Below the pieces are notes generated by a model that saw only the letters and a list, made by a program, of their open reading frames with translations, searched no databases and was not told where the DNA came from. Below, in pieces: positions 1 to 10,987 of a stretch of DNA of 64,000 bases. The translations under genes were made by a program, and so were the position numbers. The stretch spans positions 17,827,934 through 17,891,933 of the forward strand of contig NC_045138.2 in the NCBI RefSeq assembly GCF_008831285.2, read 5' to 3'. This DNA comes from Nymphaea colorata (lineage: Eukaryota > Streptophyta > Magnoliopsida > Nymphaeales > Nymphaeaceae). The stretch's first letter is position 1; the number at the start of each line of letters is the position of its first letter.

Positions 1-71
1 TGTCGAGGTTGTGCATCTTCTTCTTCCTCCTTCTCCTTTGAGAGTTCTGCGTCCAAGTAGAGGCATTCCAT
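1..71 (-). CDS. possible 5' end of a gene running off the left edge
   Basis: On the minus strand an ATG at 71-69 opens a frame that stays open to base 1. The short product starts MECLYLDAELSKEKEEEE, acidic and lysine/glutamate-rich. The sequence just upstream on that strand is purine-rich (GAGAGAGGG) and resembles a plant 5' leader. Only about 23 codons are visible, so no family can be named. It could equally be a chance frame in a CTT-rich stretch. The call rests only on the open frame and the leader-like context. Confidence 0.25.
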   Translation of the reverse strand, partial: MECLYLDAELSKEKEEEEDAQPR

Positions 72-993
72 TCGCTTCTCTGCGCGCCCTCTCTCCTCTG
101 TCAGTGGTAAGAGAAGAAGAATTAAGAGCTTAAGAACGTCATGTCCGTTTCATATAATTACGAGCCAATTCCAAGTGTAGATGAATGAGTGATGAGAGTC
201 GATACTTGGCATGAATTCAATATGAGGAAAAGGAAAGTACCGAAGAAAGTAAAGACAATGAAGTCGGAAATCTTCTCAGAATGGGACTCTCCGAAGTAGT
301 AGATGCAGCGGGCCATGGCTGGTCAGATGGAAATGAATTCTCATGGACGTCACTCAATGCGCAACCACGACAGATTACTGTTAGTTACCAGAAGAACGCA
401 GTGCGATTTTTTCCCCTTCTAGAACAGAAACCAACAGCGTCCCATAAAAGAATAAAATAATGAAGATCCAACCTCTCTTTCTCATCTTTCAGGCAAGCGA
501 GACATATTGCCCCCCACTGCAGTGCATGTTTTTGGTACCAGGTGATGCTCCACTTCTTGTCGTTCAACTTACATATCAACGACCATTTATTTCCAGCACA
601 CCTTCCATTTTCATATGATTACTTCAAATTTTTCATCAACTCCAAAGAGTAAAACCAAGTTTTTTTAGTGTGAATCTTGGCTCTAACTTAAAATCTTTAG
701 TTAAATAACTCATACATTTTAATGTATATATATATATATTGGCTGATTACTGGTTTAAGTGGCATAAGTGTCAATCAACTCCGTTTTATTAATGGATCAG
801 AGCTAGTGTAATAGTTGACATGCATTAGGAGTGCGTTACCAAAAACCAATCCAACCATAAATTCAAGGGGACAACGGAGAATGAGATGGATGTTTTGGCT
901 CACTCGGTTGGTAGGATATTTTTCTTCTTTTATTTGCAATTAGTATGTATTTGAAGCACAAGCCAAGTTTGAAAAGATGAATGCCCTATTATT

Positions 994-1420
994 AGGGATG
1001 TCAACGGATCAGATTCGGATCGGATATATCCTTAATCTGGATATTCACATATTTGGATTCGAATACAAATAAAGAAAGTCATATCCAAAATCCAATTTTT
1101 CAATTCAAAAACGATCCAAGTCTGATTATTGTATTCATATCCAAACTTGAATTAGAATTTTGAACTGGATTTTGCCAATTTTCAAAATGTAATAGCATTA
1201 GATACATGATCTTTGTCTAAAAATGAATATGTTCTGAATCGGTATCTGAATCCGTTCAGATATTTATGTATATCCAGATCCGATCGGATGCCATTTATTA
1301 GAATAAATCTGAGTCAGATCCGATTTCTTAATCGGATATTAAATATTTTTTTTTCATGTCTGACTTTTTTGAATTGGTTCGATCAGATGTCCGATTCAAA
1401 TTCGATATATTGACATCTCT
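994..1420. repeat. inverted-repeat element of the 'GGATCGGATAT' type (MITE-like)
   Basis: The left end AGGGATGTCAA (994-1004) is inverted at the right end as TTGACATCTCT (1410-1420), 10 of 11 positions matching. The interior is rich in GGATCGGATAT/ATCCGATC words. A second, degenerate copy of the interior lies near 53020-53215. No clean target-site duplication flanks the element, so its superfamily is unassigned. A further right-end-like word, TTGACATCTCTACCCGT, sits at 1469-1485. Confidence 0.5.
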
Positions 1421-2641
1421 GCCCGTATGTGGGTGATAAGAACCAACAACCATAACCATTGGTGTCCCTTGACATCTCTACCCGTTTTGTTACAACTGAA
1501 GATCACCGGATTCTTGGTTGCCGCCGGTTTGGGATCGATATTGTGAGAACCAGGTCCATTTCTGTAATGGAATCTGAAATCGCAGTAGTATCATAGGCAA
1601 TATCATAGGATCAATCATATGGGACAATTACATTACTTTTACTAATCAAAATCAAATCATCAGTGCAGCGAACCCCACCTTATGCTCGGGCCAATAACGC
1701 CGCTTGCAGACTCCACTTAGAGATGGGTACGTGGGGACATATATGGTTGCTGATCCCAAATTGGATCCACTAATTATTCAGATCCGGTAAAGAAAACATG
1801 ATTTAAATACTAAATGTATTTAAATAATTATTCATCGACGCACAAAAAAAAAACAGTTTTTTATAAATTATGTGTAGTTTTTTCTCAAACCCATCAAATC
1901 AAATGTGACCGAATGGTCCTAAAATATCTGCAACATGTTAGACCCTACATTAGACATAAACCAGCAATTACATGGTTTGCTAGTTATGTTCAAATTCACG
2001 GTTATATAAACATTAAATTCCACAGTTATATAAACGTTACTGATTATTCTGATAATTTATAAATAATTTAAAAAATATTATTAACCATAAAAAATCGAAA
2101 AGAACAATAAACACCTCGATCGAGGTAATCGGCAAAGTCATTGGCAATGTCATAGCACGACACCGGGCGGCCCACATTGACCTTGGGCCCCATTCCGGGG
2201 CCTATGAGTTGTGTTCCCGACTTGGTTGACCACCGTATTACAAAAGTCCGCTACCTGACGGAGACCGGTCATCCAGAAATTATGATTCTGATTTTGCCCT
2301 CGGAGACTGAGAGTTGACTGACCTTGTAAAGACTGAAAGTTGACTTAGAAATCATCGAAAAATTTTATGAATTCTACTCGATTCCAGGAGAAGACTGGTT
2401 TTATTTGGATTTACGATTTTCCGGATGGCTATGAGAACATGTACAAGTTGGAAGCTATTAAATACCATAAGGTGATCCGAAGAGAGGTTCAAAGGCACTC
2501 CAATATTCATTTCCTTGGGTCCTGATGATAGCGGTGTACCTTTCAACTTAGGTACTTCAATTTGCCGTTCATATAAACCAAACTAGAGAGAGATGTGCAT
2601 TCTCCTAACTCGACCAGTAATGTTAGCCATTGAGGTCTTAA

Positions 2642-2853
2642 GGTTGTGTTTGTTTCATTGTTATAAATGAGATATGAGATATGTGGTGACCTGAGATCCT
2701 TATGATCTCAAATCCATGGATTTAAGAGAACTCTCTTCTCTCTTCTTTCTTTAATCCAACCTTCAATCCATGCTACTAATATCTAATGAGAATCTCCCAA
2801 CTCACTTTTTTGAGCAGTCTTGGAACGAAAATCTAAAGCTATCAAACACAACC
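2642..2853. mobile_element. Tourist-like (PIF/Harbinger) MITE
   Basis: A 212-bp element bounded by perfect 11-bp terminal inverted repeats, GGTTGTGTTTG at 2642-2652 and its complement at 2843-2853. It is flanked on both sides by the trinucleotide TAA (2639-2641 and 2854-2856). A TWA target duplication with a GG..TGTTTG terminus is characteristic of plant Tourist-like MITEs. There is no coding capacity, so it would depend on a transposase elsewhere. The perfect termini suggest a fairly recent insertion. Confidence 0.75.
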
Positions 2854-5800
2854 TAATCAAAAGGTTTTTAAAGATTTTTCATTTTATGGTTAACATATAA
2901 ATTACTTGAAAGAAATGACTTTAATTTTTCTAATAAAATTAGATTTCATGGTAAGGAGCCGAGACAATGGAGGCCGGCAGGAACCATAGGCCGTTTCCCT
3001 CAGATTTTGGAACTTTAAAATTTAAATGTACACATTTTTATTTTTTTCAGAATTTTCAGAAATTATATTGACCCCTTTGTCATTTCCCCTCAGATTTTGA
3101 AATTTTTAAAATTTAAATGTACACATTTTTGTTTTTTTTTTTTTTCAAAATTTTCAAAAAATTATTTTGACCCATTTGGCCCTCTCAAGATAAAAATTTT
3201 GGCTGTCCGTGTTCATAGTAACACTTTTATACGCGGTTGAAGCAAATTATTTATCCTAAGAATGCCAAGAGATTGGCTACAACTTTTTTTCAGTAATTTT
3301 TTCACTAAATTACACTTTCACCTTTAATAATTTTATCTTTAATATGACATTTAAAAAGATAAAACATAATTTAGTACAAGTAACTTTTTTTCTCCATATT
3401 AATGGGCCCTTATTTGACGATTTTCATGAAGAATATCAGTGCAGGTCTTATTAAAAAATCTGAAAAAGGTGGCCCTTTTTGCAAATTATGGACAAGAGGT
3501 AGGCCAAAAAATACGAATTTATTTTCCCAACAAAAAATCATTCATAAATTTATATTTTTTCAAATAAACTGTTATGATGGTATAAGATTACCACTTTACC
3601 TTTAGAAACATTAGAAACATATCATATTTTGCCAATATATCAAATTTTTGTTGCATTTACATCCTGCATTAATGGAAAAGATATCAAAGCATTTTTTTTT
3701 TTTAACAAGTTCGGATGACTTTTCCTCTTGTGATTGAACTCTAAATACTGAACACTGTGCTCTGAATAAAAATAATGTCCTGAATATGCAAAGTTGAAAC
3801 TTGAGTGTCACAAGAATAAAAAAACTCCTTATTCTGAAGATGACAATGGATTTGTATGGTTTAACATTAGATTGTGGTTTTGAATGATCTGAAAAACAAG
3901 TTGTTAAAAAAGGCATACAAAACAAGATACACCATACATCAGGAAAGCTCTAAGATGTATCAAAAGTTAAGAATAAACTTTTAATAGCTATGAATGAAGA
4001 AAGAGATCGTTGAGTTCGTCTCACGATGTTTGGTGTGTCAACATGTTAAAGTTGAACATCAGAAACCGGGTGGCACTTGCCTCCGTCACGGCCCCCGTCA
4101 GCGCCCCTTGCCTCCACCCGTGCCTTAATGTAGTTTTTTTTTTTTATAGATAAAGACATCAATAAAAATATAAAAATAAATTTAAAGTAAGACCCACATA
4201 TACATCACCTAATTATAATTAACACATTGGTCTTTGGTCAAAGGCATTTCCATTAGTGGCTATCGACTCATCATGTGTCCACAAGCCGTCTTTGACACAT
4301 ACCCAACGCCATTCTTACGCCTTTTTTTATTTTTAATTAAAAATGATTTTAGGCATCTTAAACTAATTCAAATAATAAAAAAATGGGATAAACATGCGTC
4401 GTGCAAATAATATCCAATCAACAAGGGGGCAATACATGTCAAAATATATCTACAAGGAAAGATGTGAGAATCTTTTTTGCAGACAATATAGACCAATAAA
4501 AGGCGAGCGAAAAGATTACGATCCAACATAAACAGAGTGCCAACATAGTGTACCATCAAACATGGGATAAATTATCTAAAAAATAACTTTTCTTATTAAA
4601 ACTAAGGCAGTGGCAAAGATACACGAGGGCTGGTGTGGGTGGCGGCCCGCATGAACGCACCATCAAGGGTTTTATAGAAGATATATTGTCGAGATTTCAA
4701 AATTACATGGGGCGCCTACATCATACCTGAGCTAGTGACTCGATAAAAAATTTCTAATTTTTTGATAAGTGGGTAAAAAAGTAGCTTTGTCTAAAGAATG
4801 AACTACTGTGGATGACGACTCCAAGCTACCCAACGGCCCCTTTGGAGTCGGCGTTTCACAATGTTTTAAGCCAAACATATCAAACTCCACCACAGTGGCA
4901 GTTTTTTATTGTTTTTTCAAACAAAAGGCAACTTTTCAGGAACAAGTTACCCCCGGAATAAGTTCACCTGTGTTTGGAAGACATTCTCCACTCCCAGCAT
5001 AACTCCATTCAATTGTTCAATTTCACTTTTTACTAGTCTAATTTAATACAGTAAATCTTCGAATGAATAGGATGTTAACAACCCACTGTCCGAATGAGAC
5101 CCAAAGGCGCTTTGGTTCTTGAGCTAAGCGATACATCAAGATCGGAGAGTTTATATTACAATTTCATTAAAAATCATGTTTTATGCGCCATATATAATTT
5201 TTTTAAAGTTTTAATTAAAAATATAACATCCTAATCATGTTTAGTTTTTTCTTTTAATTAATTCATTTTTACTTTTAATTTATTCTGTAATTTTTTAATT
5301 GGGGATTGGAATGTGCGAGGTAGGTGGGAGGATAAGCGGCTTCTCTTTAGCAGCCATGCCAGTTGCGTCACGTGCCACAATTTGAGAGTGGCCTTGATTT
5401 TCCACGTTCTTCCCATATTGCCCCCTCCCGCTTCATGCCAATAAGTAGTACATCGGATGCCGTGTCCATCGCTTTCCCGTTAAAAATGCTAGCCACCGGT
5501 ATTATAACGTTATCTTCATCGTGCGCTAGCTTGTGAAATAAACGTTTTTTTCCTTTTAAATTTGTCTTGGGAGGCGATATTTTTTCTGCTGTATAAAATT
5601 GGATCTGGACCTTTGGATCTAGTTCTGGATGGATCCAGTTGCAGCTGTTTGTTTGTCTTCTTCGCTTGTTTTTACAAAACCTAAAACGGTGGGGGTTAGT
5701 CAAGGGGTACATTTTGGTCCTTGACCTAAAAGGTAAGGGTACAATCGGGCACGGCAATGTTCGAAGCGAAAACATGTCCAGATTCATTGGCCCGACCGTC

Positions 5801-6443
5801 CAGGTTCATTGGAGACGGTACTGACATATATACCCCCAACCATTACTGATATGACCGTTTGAAGCCAAGAGAAATTTTGTGTCTGGTGAGAGGAAATACT
5901 CGCCATTTGTGTTAAAACTCTTAAAATACCGTGACGGTCCCTTTAGACGAGTCCTCACGTCTCGGTCCGATTCAGAAACAAATCAAACGCGTCATTATAG
6001 AACGGTCCGTGAAAGGCTCCCCAATATCGACCGGAATTTCAAAATCTGGGTGATATTGTGATTTTGTCGGGTTATTTTAACCTTTGGTTTATTTTAATAT
6101 CCTTTTTTTTTTGGGGTCAAACAACTTGCATTTTTCTTAATATTTATATGTGCACTAAGTGTTGGGCTTGACTACTTTACTTGGTTGAACTTGGTATCAA
6201 GTTTATCTTCTTCTACAACAATTTGAAATTTGTTTCTAAGGGATGCAGTTTCATTTTCTTGGATCTACTTTGGATTTGGATTTCTTGGGATTTAAGATCA
6301 GAAGTTATCTAAAATCAAATATCAGATGTAGATTCGAAATTTGTAGTGCAAAAAGATCTATTGTTTATTTGTTTTGGTTACTACATATTTTGTTCTCCCG
6401 AGTCACAAGTTTCCGAACCGGTAATGTTCCGAGTCCCGAGTAT

Positions 6444-6465
6444 GACAGGGACAAGTGTCCCTGTC
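6444..6465. promoter_or_regulatory. 22-bp near-perfect palindrome upstream of ATP sulfurylase
   Basis: GACAGGGACA and TGTCCCTGTC face each other across a 2-base centre, 136 bp before the ATP sulfurylase start codon. The position fits the proximal promoter or 5' leader, so it could be a dimeric transcription-factor site or an RNA hairpin. I do not recognise it as a named sulfur-response element. A short upstream frame (6561-6581, six codons plus stop) lies between it and the start codon. Confidence 0.3.
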
Positions 6466-6600
6466 TTTTGAGGATATCCTCGTAGCTGAATATTTTTGGG
6501 GAAGTTCCTCGTCATTTTGTGAATTGTCGAGAGTATCACTCGTCATCGGGTCTCTAATAAATGCCTCCTCGCTCTTGCTAGCAATTCGCTATCAGCGGGA

Positions 6601-9600
6601 ATGGCGTCCATGGCAGCCTTCCTCGCTAGTTCTCCGGCCGTTTCCTACCGGAGTCAGGGTGCCAGCTACCGGACGACGACCACCCAGTTCACCAAATCGA
6701 TCAGTTTTAGTGCCGCTGTCGACTTTTCTCCAAAGGTCCTCCGAAGAAGGCGGGAATGCTGCTCGGTTCGATGCGGTCTGATCGAGCCGGACGGCGGGCG
6801 CCTCGTCGACCTCGTCGTCCCCGAGTCCCGGAGGGACGAGAAGCGCCGTAAGGCCTTCGCGTTACCGAGGATCAATCTCTCGAGGATTGACCTCGAGTGG
6901 GCTCACGTCCTCAGCGAGGGCTGGGCCAGCCCACTCGCCGGATTCATGCGGCAATCCGAGTTCCTCCAAACGCTTCATTTCAATTCAGTGCGGCTCACCG
7001 ACGGTTCGCTCGTGAACATGTCGGTGCCAATCGTCCTCGCCGTCGACGACGGGCAGAAGGAGGCGATTGGGGCGTCAAAGAGCGTCGCGCTCTTCGACCC
7101 CGCCGGCCTTAATCCGATCGCCATCCTCAACGAGTAAGTAGGTTTCTACTATCTGGGTGTTTATCAGACAGTCTTTTTTCTTTTCTGGATTTCCATTTTT
7201 GGGCTTTCTTTGTTTGGTTGAGTGGTTCATTTTTTTAAGTGGTTGTTGAAGTGGAACGCAATTGCGTCTGTCTTGTTCATCAATTTGGTGGATCTTAGTG
7301 TTATTTTAATACATTCAGCATGCTGTAATGGAATCAATCCTTTGCTTTTGTGAATAAATAACTGACCTCTTTTTTTATTTTATTGCCACTGAGCTCTACC
7401 CATTGAACAGTCTTCTACTCTGATATGATTATGCTTTAGATGGCAATGCACTTTAATGGTGCACTATATATGCCTTCTTTTGTCGTGAGCTCTATTTGTA
7501 ACAAGAAATTTCTATTGGTTTAAGTTGTTTGGCAGATTCAAACTTGGTCGTTGCTTGTCCTTTCACCAACCTTTTTTAGATATAGATCTTTCTACACAAC
7601 TTGGGCCTCTATATATCACCAGGGTTTGAGTATATCTGATATTTTGTGAGTATCATGAGACTTAATACTATGGGCGTGGGTTGATTCATGTGAACTATGA
7701 ACATTTAGAACAATTCCATTTTGATGAACGTACTGGTGAAATCTGTTTTTTTTTGGTCGTTCAGCTCTCTCAATTACAATTAAGTTGTTTATGTTTTATG
7801 AACTTGGTAGGTTTGGTTGTTATTTCAGCCGGATGTAATTCATCTTGAACGGTTTATTCATAAATTGCTAATGTGATCTCATTGGTTGAAGACGAAACTG
7901 CAGTTTGGAAAGTTTGATCTACGATTGGTATTATACAGAAACATGATGTAGCTACTTCTAAGTTCTAACCAGTAATTGTATACCACTTGGTTAGTGCCAG
8001 TGTTTCAAGTGGTGGTTTCACATCAATCTATAATCGCCAGGTGGTTTGATTCTACTACGTTGTCTTGATGAATGTGATCCTCTCTGATTTTTCAAGTTTT
8101 TTTTTCCAATTTAGGTGGTTATTGTAAGAGAATATACTACATAGAGTTATTTTCTTGACTAAAAGACTTTTATAGTTTCTATTTTCTTTCACGTCAGCAT
8201 GTTAAATTGTTTACAACCGTAATGCTGTTGATGAAATCTACATTGATCTTGCTTTTGCTTTGTTCAGGTGGGAGCTTTTAGACTAAGATAATCAATCTTA
8301 GGTTGAAATGGCTTCTGTTAAAATGAGTCCTTTTTGAGCCTTCTAATCTTTTCCTTCATTTTCATAGTCATCTGCCTGCAATTTTGTACAACATGGAAGC
8401 TGCCAGTGCTTCTGCATATGCGTTTGTTCCTGTATCTGCATTCACAAACCTTTTATCTTTGATGACATTCTTCAATTGCTGTTTGATGGTTTAGCTTCGA
8501 CGGTGCTTTCATGAGGTCCAGCATGGACTGCTTAGTGAGAACCTATGTCACACGGACGCGGCTAAAGAGGCCGCGTGCCCGTGTCGACTCGCCGACACGG
8601 GACTCGGCTAGGACACGGCAAAAAATAAAAAATAAAAATTTAATGTTTTTTTTTCATTTTATCAATTTTTTGTGATGCATCCAATTATTTCCATGAACAA
8701 TCCTTTCAAATATTCAGTACTTTTGTGATAAAAGACATTTTCTCACAAGATTGTAAGAGTGAACTATTAATTTTTTTTTTTTTAATCTTATCATTTTTTA
8801 GAATATTTAATGTAGCCGTGTCCGCGTATCCAAAAATTTTGAAAACTGCCGTATCTGCACCCGTATCCCCGTATCCGCACCCATATCGCATCCGCACCCG
8901 TGTGACATAGGTGAGAACATAGATACAATGTATTCTTTTTTTTATTTATTTAAGAGTACACGATCATATGTTCTCCATGGTTTTTTATGCAAATCTGATG
9001 CTTGTTTTCAGAATGCCATGTGTGTCATTTTGGGTCTTGCTAGATGGCTTTGGAGTTAGATATATTTGCAGTGGTTATTCAAGGATTACATGTTTGGCCA
9101 TTAGTGATAACCTTATATGCCTTTCTGGATACTGCTGTTTCCTATGTCCTGAAATTGCTGAACCCAGCTTAGTATAGATACAGTAAATTGTATAAGAACA
9201 ATGCATAAGCATGACTCTGATCTTGCTTGCATTGGATTTTATTGTGATTGATTTGTGTTTGGGAGGTGGATGGCATGACCTATCTATTTTCCTTGTTTAT
9301 TGTTGGTAATCATTAGAGACGATTCTTTCTCCAGATTGTGGCTTGCCTAGCTGTAGATGCCACAGAGATTTTGTAGCCTATTGGCTATTATGTTTATGAC
9401 TACAACTTTTCTTGTTTTCTTGATTTTTTTTTTCTCAAAGTGCAAATAACTGAACTAAATGAATACCTGCAACATTAGAGAGTTGTTTTGTTAGTGCCTC
9501 TCTTATTGCCAGTCTAAATTCTTAGCAAAGTGGTGTTTAGGTGAATAACAAACTGTTCATTTGCACTATTATGTATTTAAAGATTCTGAGCGGTTTATTT

Positions 9601-10987
9601 CCATTTCAGTAACTATGGATTTTCATTGCATTGATGTGTTCAGCATTGAGATTTTCAAACACAACAAAGAAGAGCGAATTGCTAGAACATGGGGAACCAC
9701 TGCCCCTGGGCTGCCTTATGTAGAGGAGGCAATCACCAATGCTGGAAACTGGCTTGTAGGTGGAGACCTAGAGGTGATCGAGCCAATCAAATACAATGAT
9801 GGGCTTGACCAGTATAGGCTGTCTCCTGCACAACTGCGTGATGAATTCAGCAAGCGAAATGCAGATGCGGTCTTTGCGTTCCAGCTTAGGAACCCTATTC
9901 ACAATGGTCATGCACTACTGATGACTGACACTCGCAAACGCCTTTTGGAGATGGGCTATAAGAATCCAGTGTTGCTTCTTCATCCGTTGGGAGGTTACAC
10001 AAAAGCAGATGATGTTCCTCTTAGTTGGAGAATGAAGCAACATGAAAAGGTTACTTTTGTTTCTGGTTCCAAGAACCAAAATCTTCATTTGGCATATGGA
10101 ATTTTACCAAAACTTTTCTTGTGTTTAGGTTCTTGAGGATGGTGTTCTAGACCCAGAGACAACTGTCGTGGCAATTTTCCCTTCTCCCATGCATTATGCT
10201 GGTCCAACTGAGGTGCAGTGGCATGCCAAGGCCCGCATAAATGCAGGTGCCAACTTTTACATTGTTGGAAGAGATCCAGCTGGCATGGGCCATCCTATTG
10301 AAAAAAGGGATCTCTATGATGCTGATCATGGGAAAATGGTATTAAGCATGGCACCTGGGCTTGAGAGACTCAACATACTGCCATTTAGGGTATGCATTTC
10401 AACTTATTTACCTCTAAAATTTCTATTTATTCTCATATTAATGGCATCATATTTGTAAATATAGGTTGCTGCATATGACAAGACACAACATAAAATGGCT
10501 TTCTTTGATCCTTCAAGACCACAGGATTTTCTGTTCATCTCAGGAACAAAGGTAACCTTGTTGTTTAAGTTGGTAACCACATGGTTATTGGTCATTTTTG
10601 GCAATTGGCAAGCTGCTTGGCACACTTATTCCAACTTAAAATCATGTCCTTGGTATGAGAGTGAAGACTTAAAAAGGCTATTATAGATCTCCTGATTTGA
10701 AATCTTAAGTATTTCGAGCAGGTTAAGTAGTTGAGATTGTGTTGCCACTATCGTCTTTGATTTTCAACTCAAGTGATTAGAACTTTAGAAATGTTGTAGG
10801 ACTTATTTATGAACTTGTTGGCTGAAGTAGCTTTGAAATTTCACAGATGCGGACACTTGCAAAAAATCGAGAGAATCCACCCGACGGATTCATGTGCCCA
10901 GGTGGCTGGAAGGTTCTGGTTGAGTACTATGAAAGTCTTGCTCCTACAGGTAGCAGCAGCAAAACTCGTGAACCTGTTCCTGTTTGA
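6601..10987 (+). CDS. APS: ATP sulfurylase (sulfate adenylyltransferase), plastid-targeted, 5 exons
   Basis: Makes adenosine 5'-phosphosulfate from sulfate and ATP, the first step of sulfate assimilation. Deduced exons: 6601-7133, 9644-10049, 10129-10389, 10465-10551, 10847-10987. All introns are GT-AG and the frame is continuous for 475 aa, close to the roughly 460-475 aa of plant APS proteins. The first ~60 residues ([20 protein letters not shown]...) are Ser/Thr/Arg-rich and poor in acids, like a chloroplast transit peptide. The ATP-binding [10 protein letters not shown] motif is at 258-267 and GRDPAGMGH at 360-368; [20 protein letters not shown] is intact near 195-214. There is no APS-kinase domain, as expected for plants. 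Intron 1 (2.5 kb) carries a MITE. A miR395-type site lies in exon 1, so sulfur-status regulation is likely. Which APS paralogue this is cannot be told. Confidence 0.96.
6958..6978 (+). promoter_or_regulatory. miR395 target site in ATP sulfurylase exon 1
   Basis: These 21 coding bases (residues 120-126, EFLQTLH) are complementary to canonical miR395. Compared with a perfect site there are two G:U wobbles and one mismatch, opposite miRNA base 1. Known plant APS mRNAs carry their miR395 site at this same EFLQTLH position. miR395 rises under sulfate starvation and guides APS mRNA cleavage. Complementarity is read directly; actual regulation is inferred. Confidence 0.85.
8543..8910. mobile_element. 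hAT-like MITE in intron 1 of ATP sulfurylase (family copy 1)
   Basis: A 368-bp element with perfect 13-bp terminal inverted repeats, CTATGTCACACGG at 8543-8555 and its complement at 8898-8910. It is flanked by a perfect 8-bp target duplication, GTGAGAAC (8535-8542 and 8911-8918), the length typical of hAT elements. GC-rich ends with repeated CCGTATCC/CCGCACCC words surround an AT-rich core. It has no transposase. Related copies lie at 33027-33343 and 45933-46290. It sits mid-intron, well away from both splice sites. Confidence 0.85.

Larger units (their letters stand above)
72..6443. other. intergenic spacer, AT-rich, with two recognisable repeats
   Basis: No convincing coding exon was seen on either strand. 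The stretch contains the inverted-repeat element at 994-1420 and the Tourist-like MITE at 2642-2853, both listed separately. The rest is AT-rich sequence with homopolymer runs and two related T/A-rich passages (about 2990-3060 and 3075-3150) that share 'CCCTCAGATTTTG' and 'AAATTTAAATGTACACATTT', so they look like a local duplication. Around 5370-5790 the base composition rises and a 139-codon minus-strand frame occurs, but it has no recognisable domain. Confidence 0.6.

Noticed and set aside
5368..5787. 139-codon frame on the minus strand
   Set aside because: No recognisable domain, no splice context, and it lies in spacer of mixed composition; the length is compatible with chance.
8706..8910. 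Overlapping frames on both strands in ATP sulfurylase intron 1
   Set aside because: They lie within the MITE at 8543-8910 and reflect its repeated CCGTATCC words.
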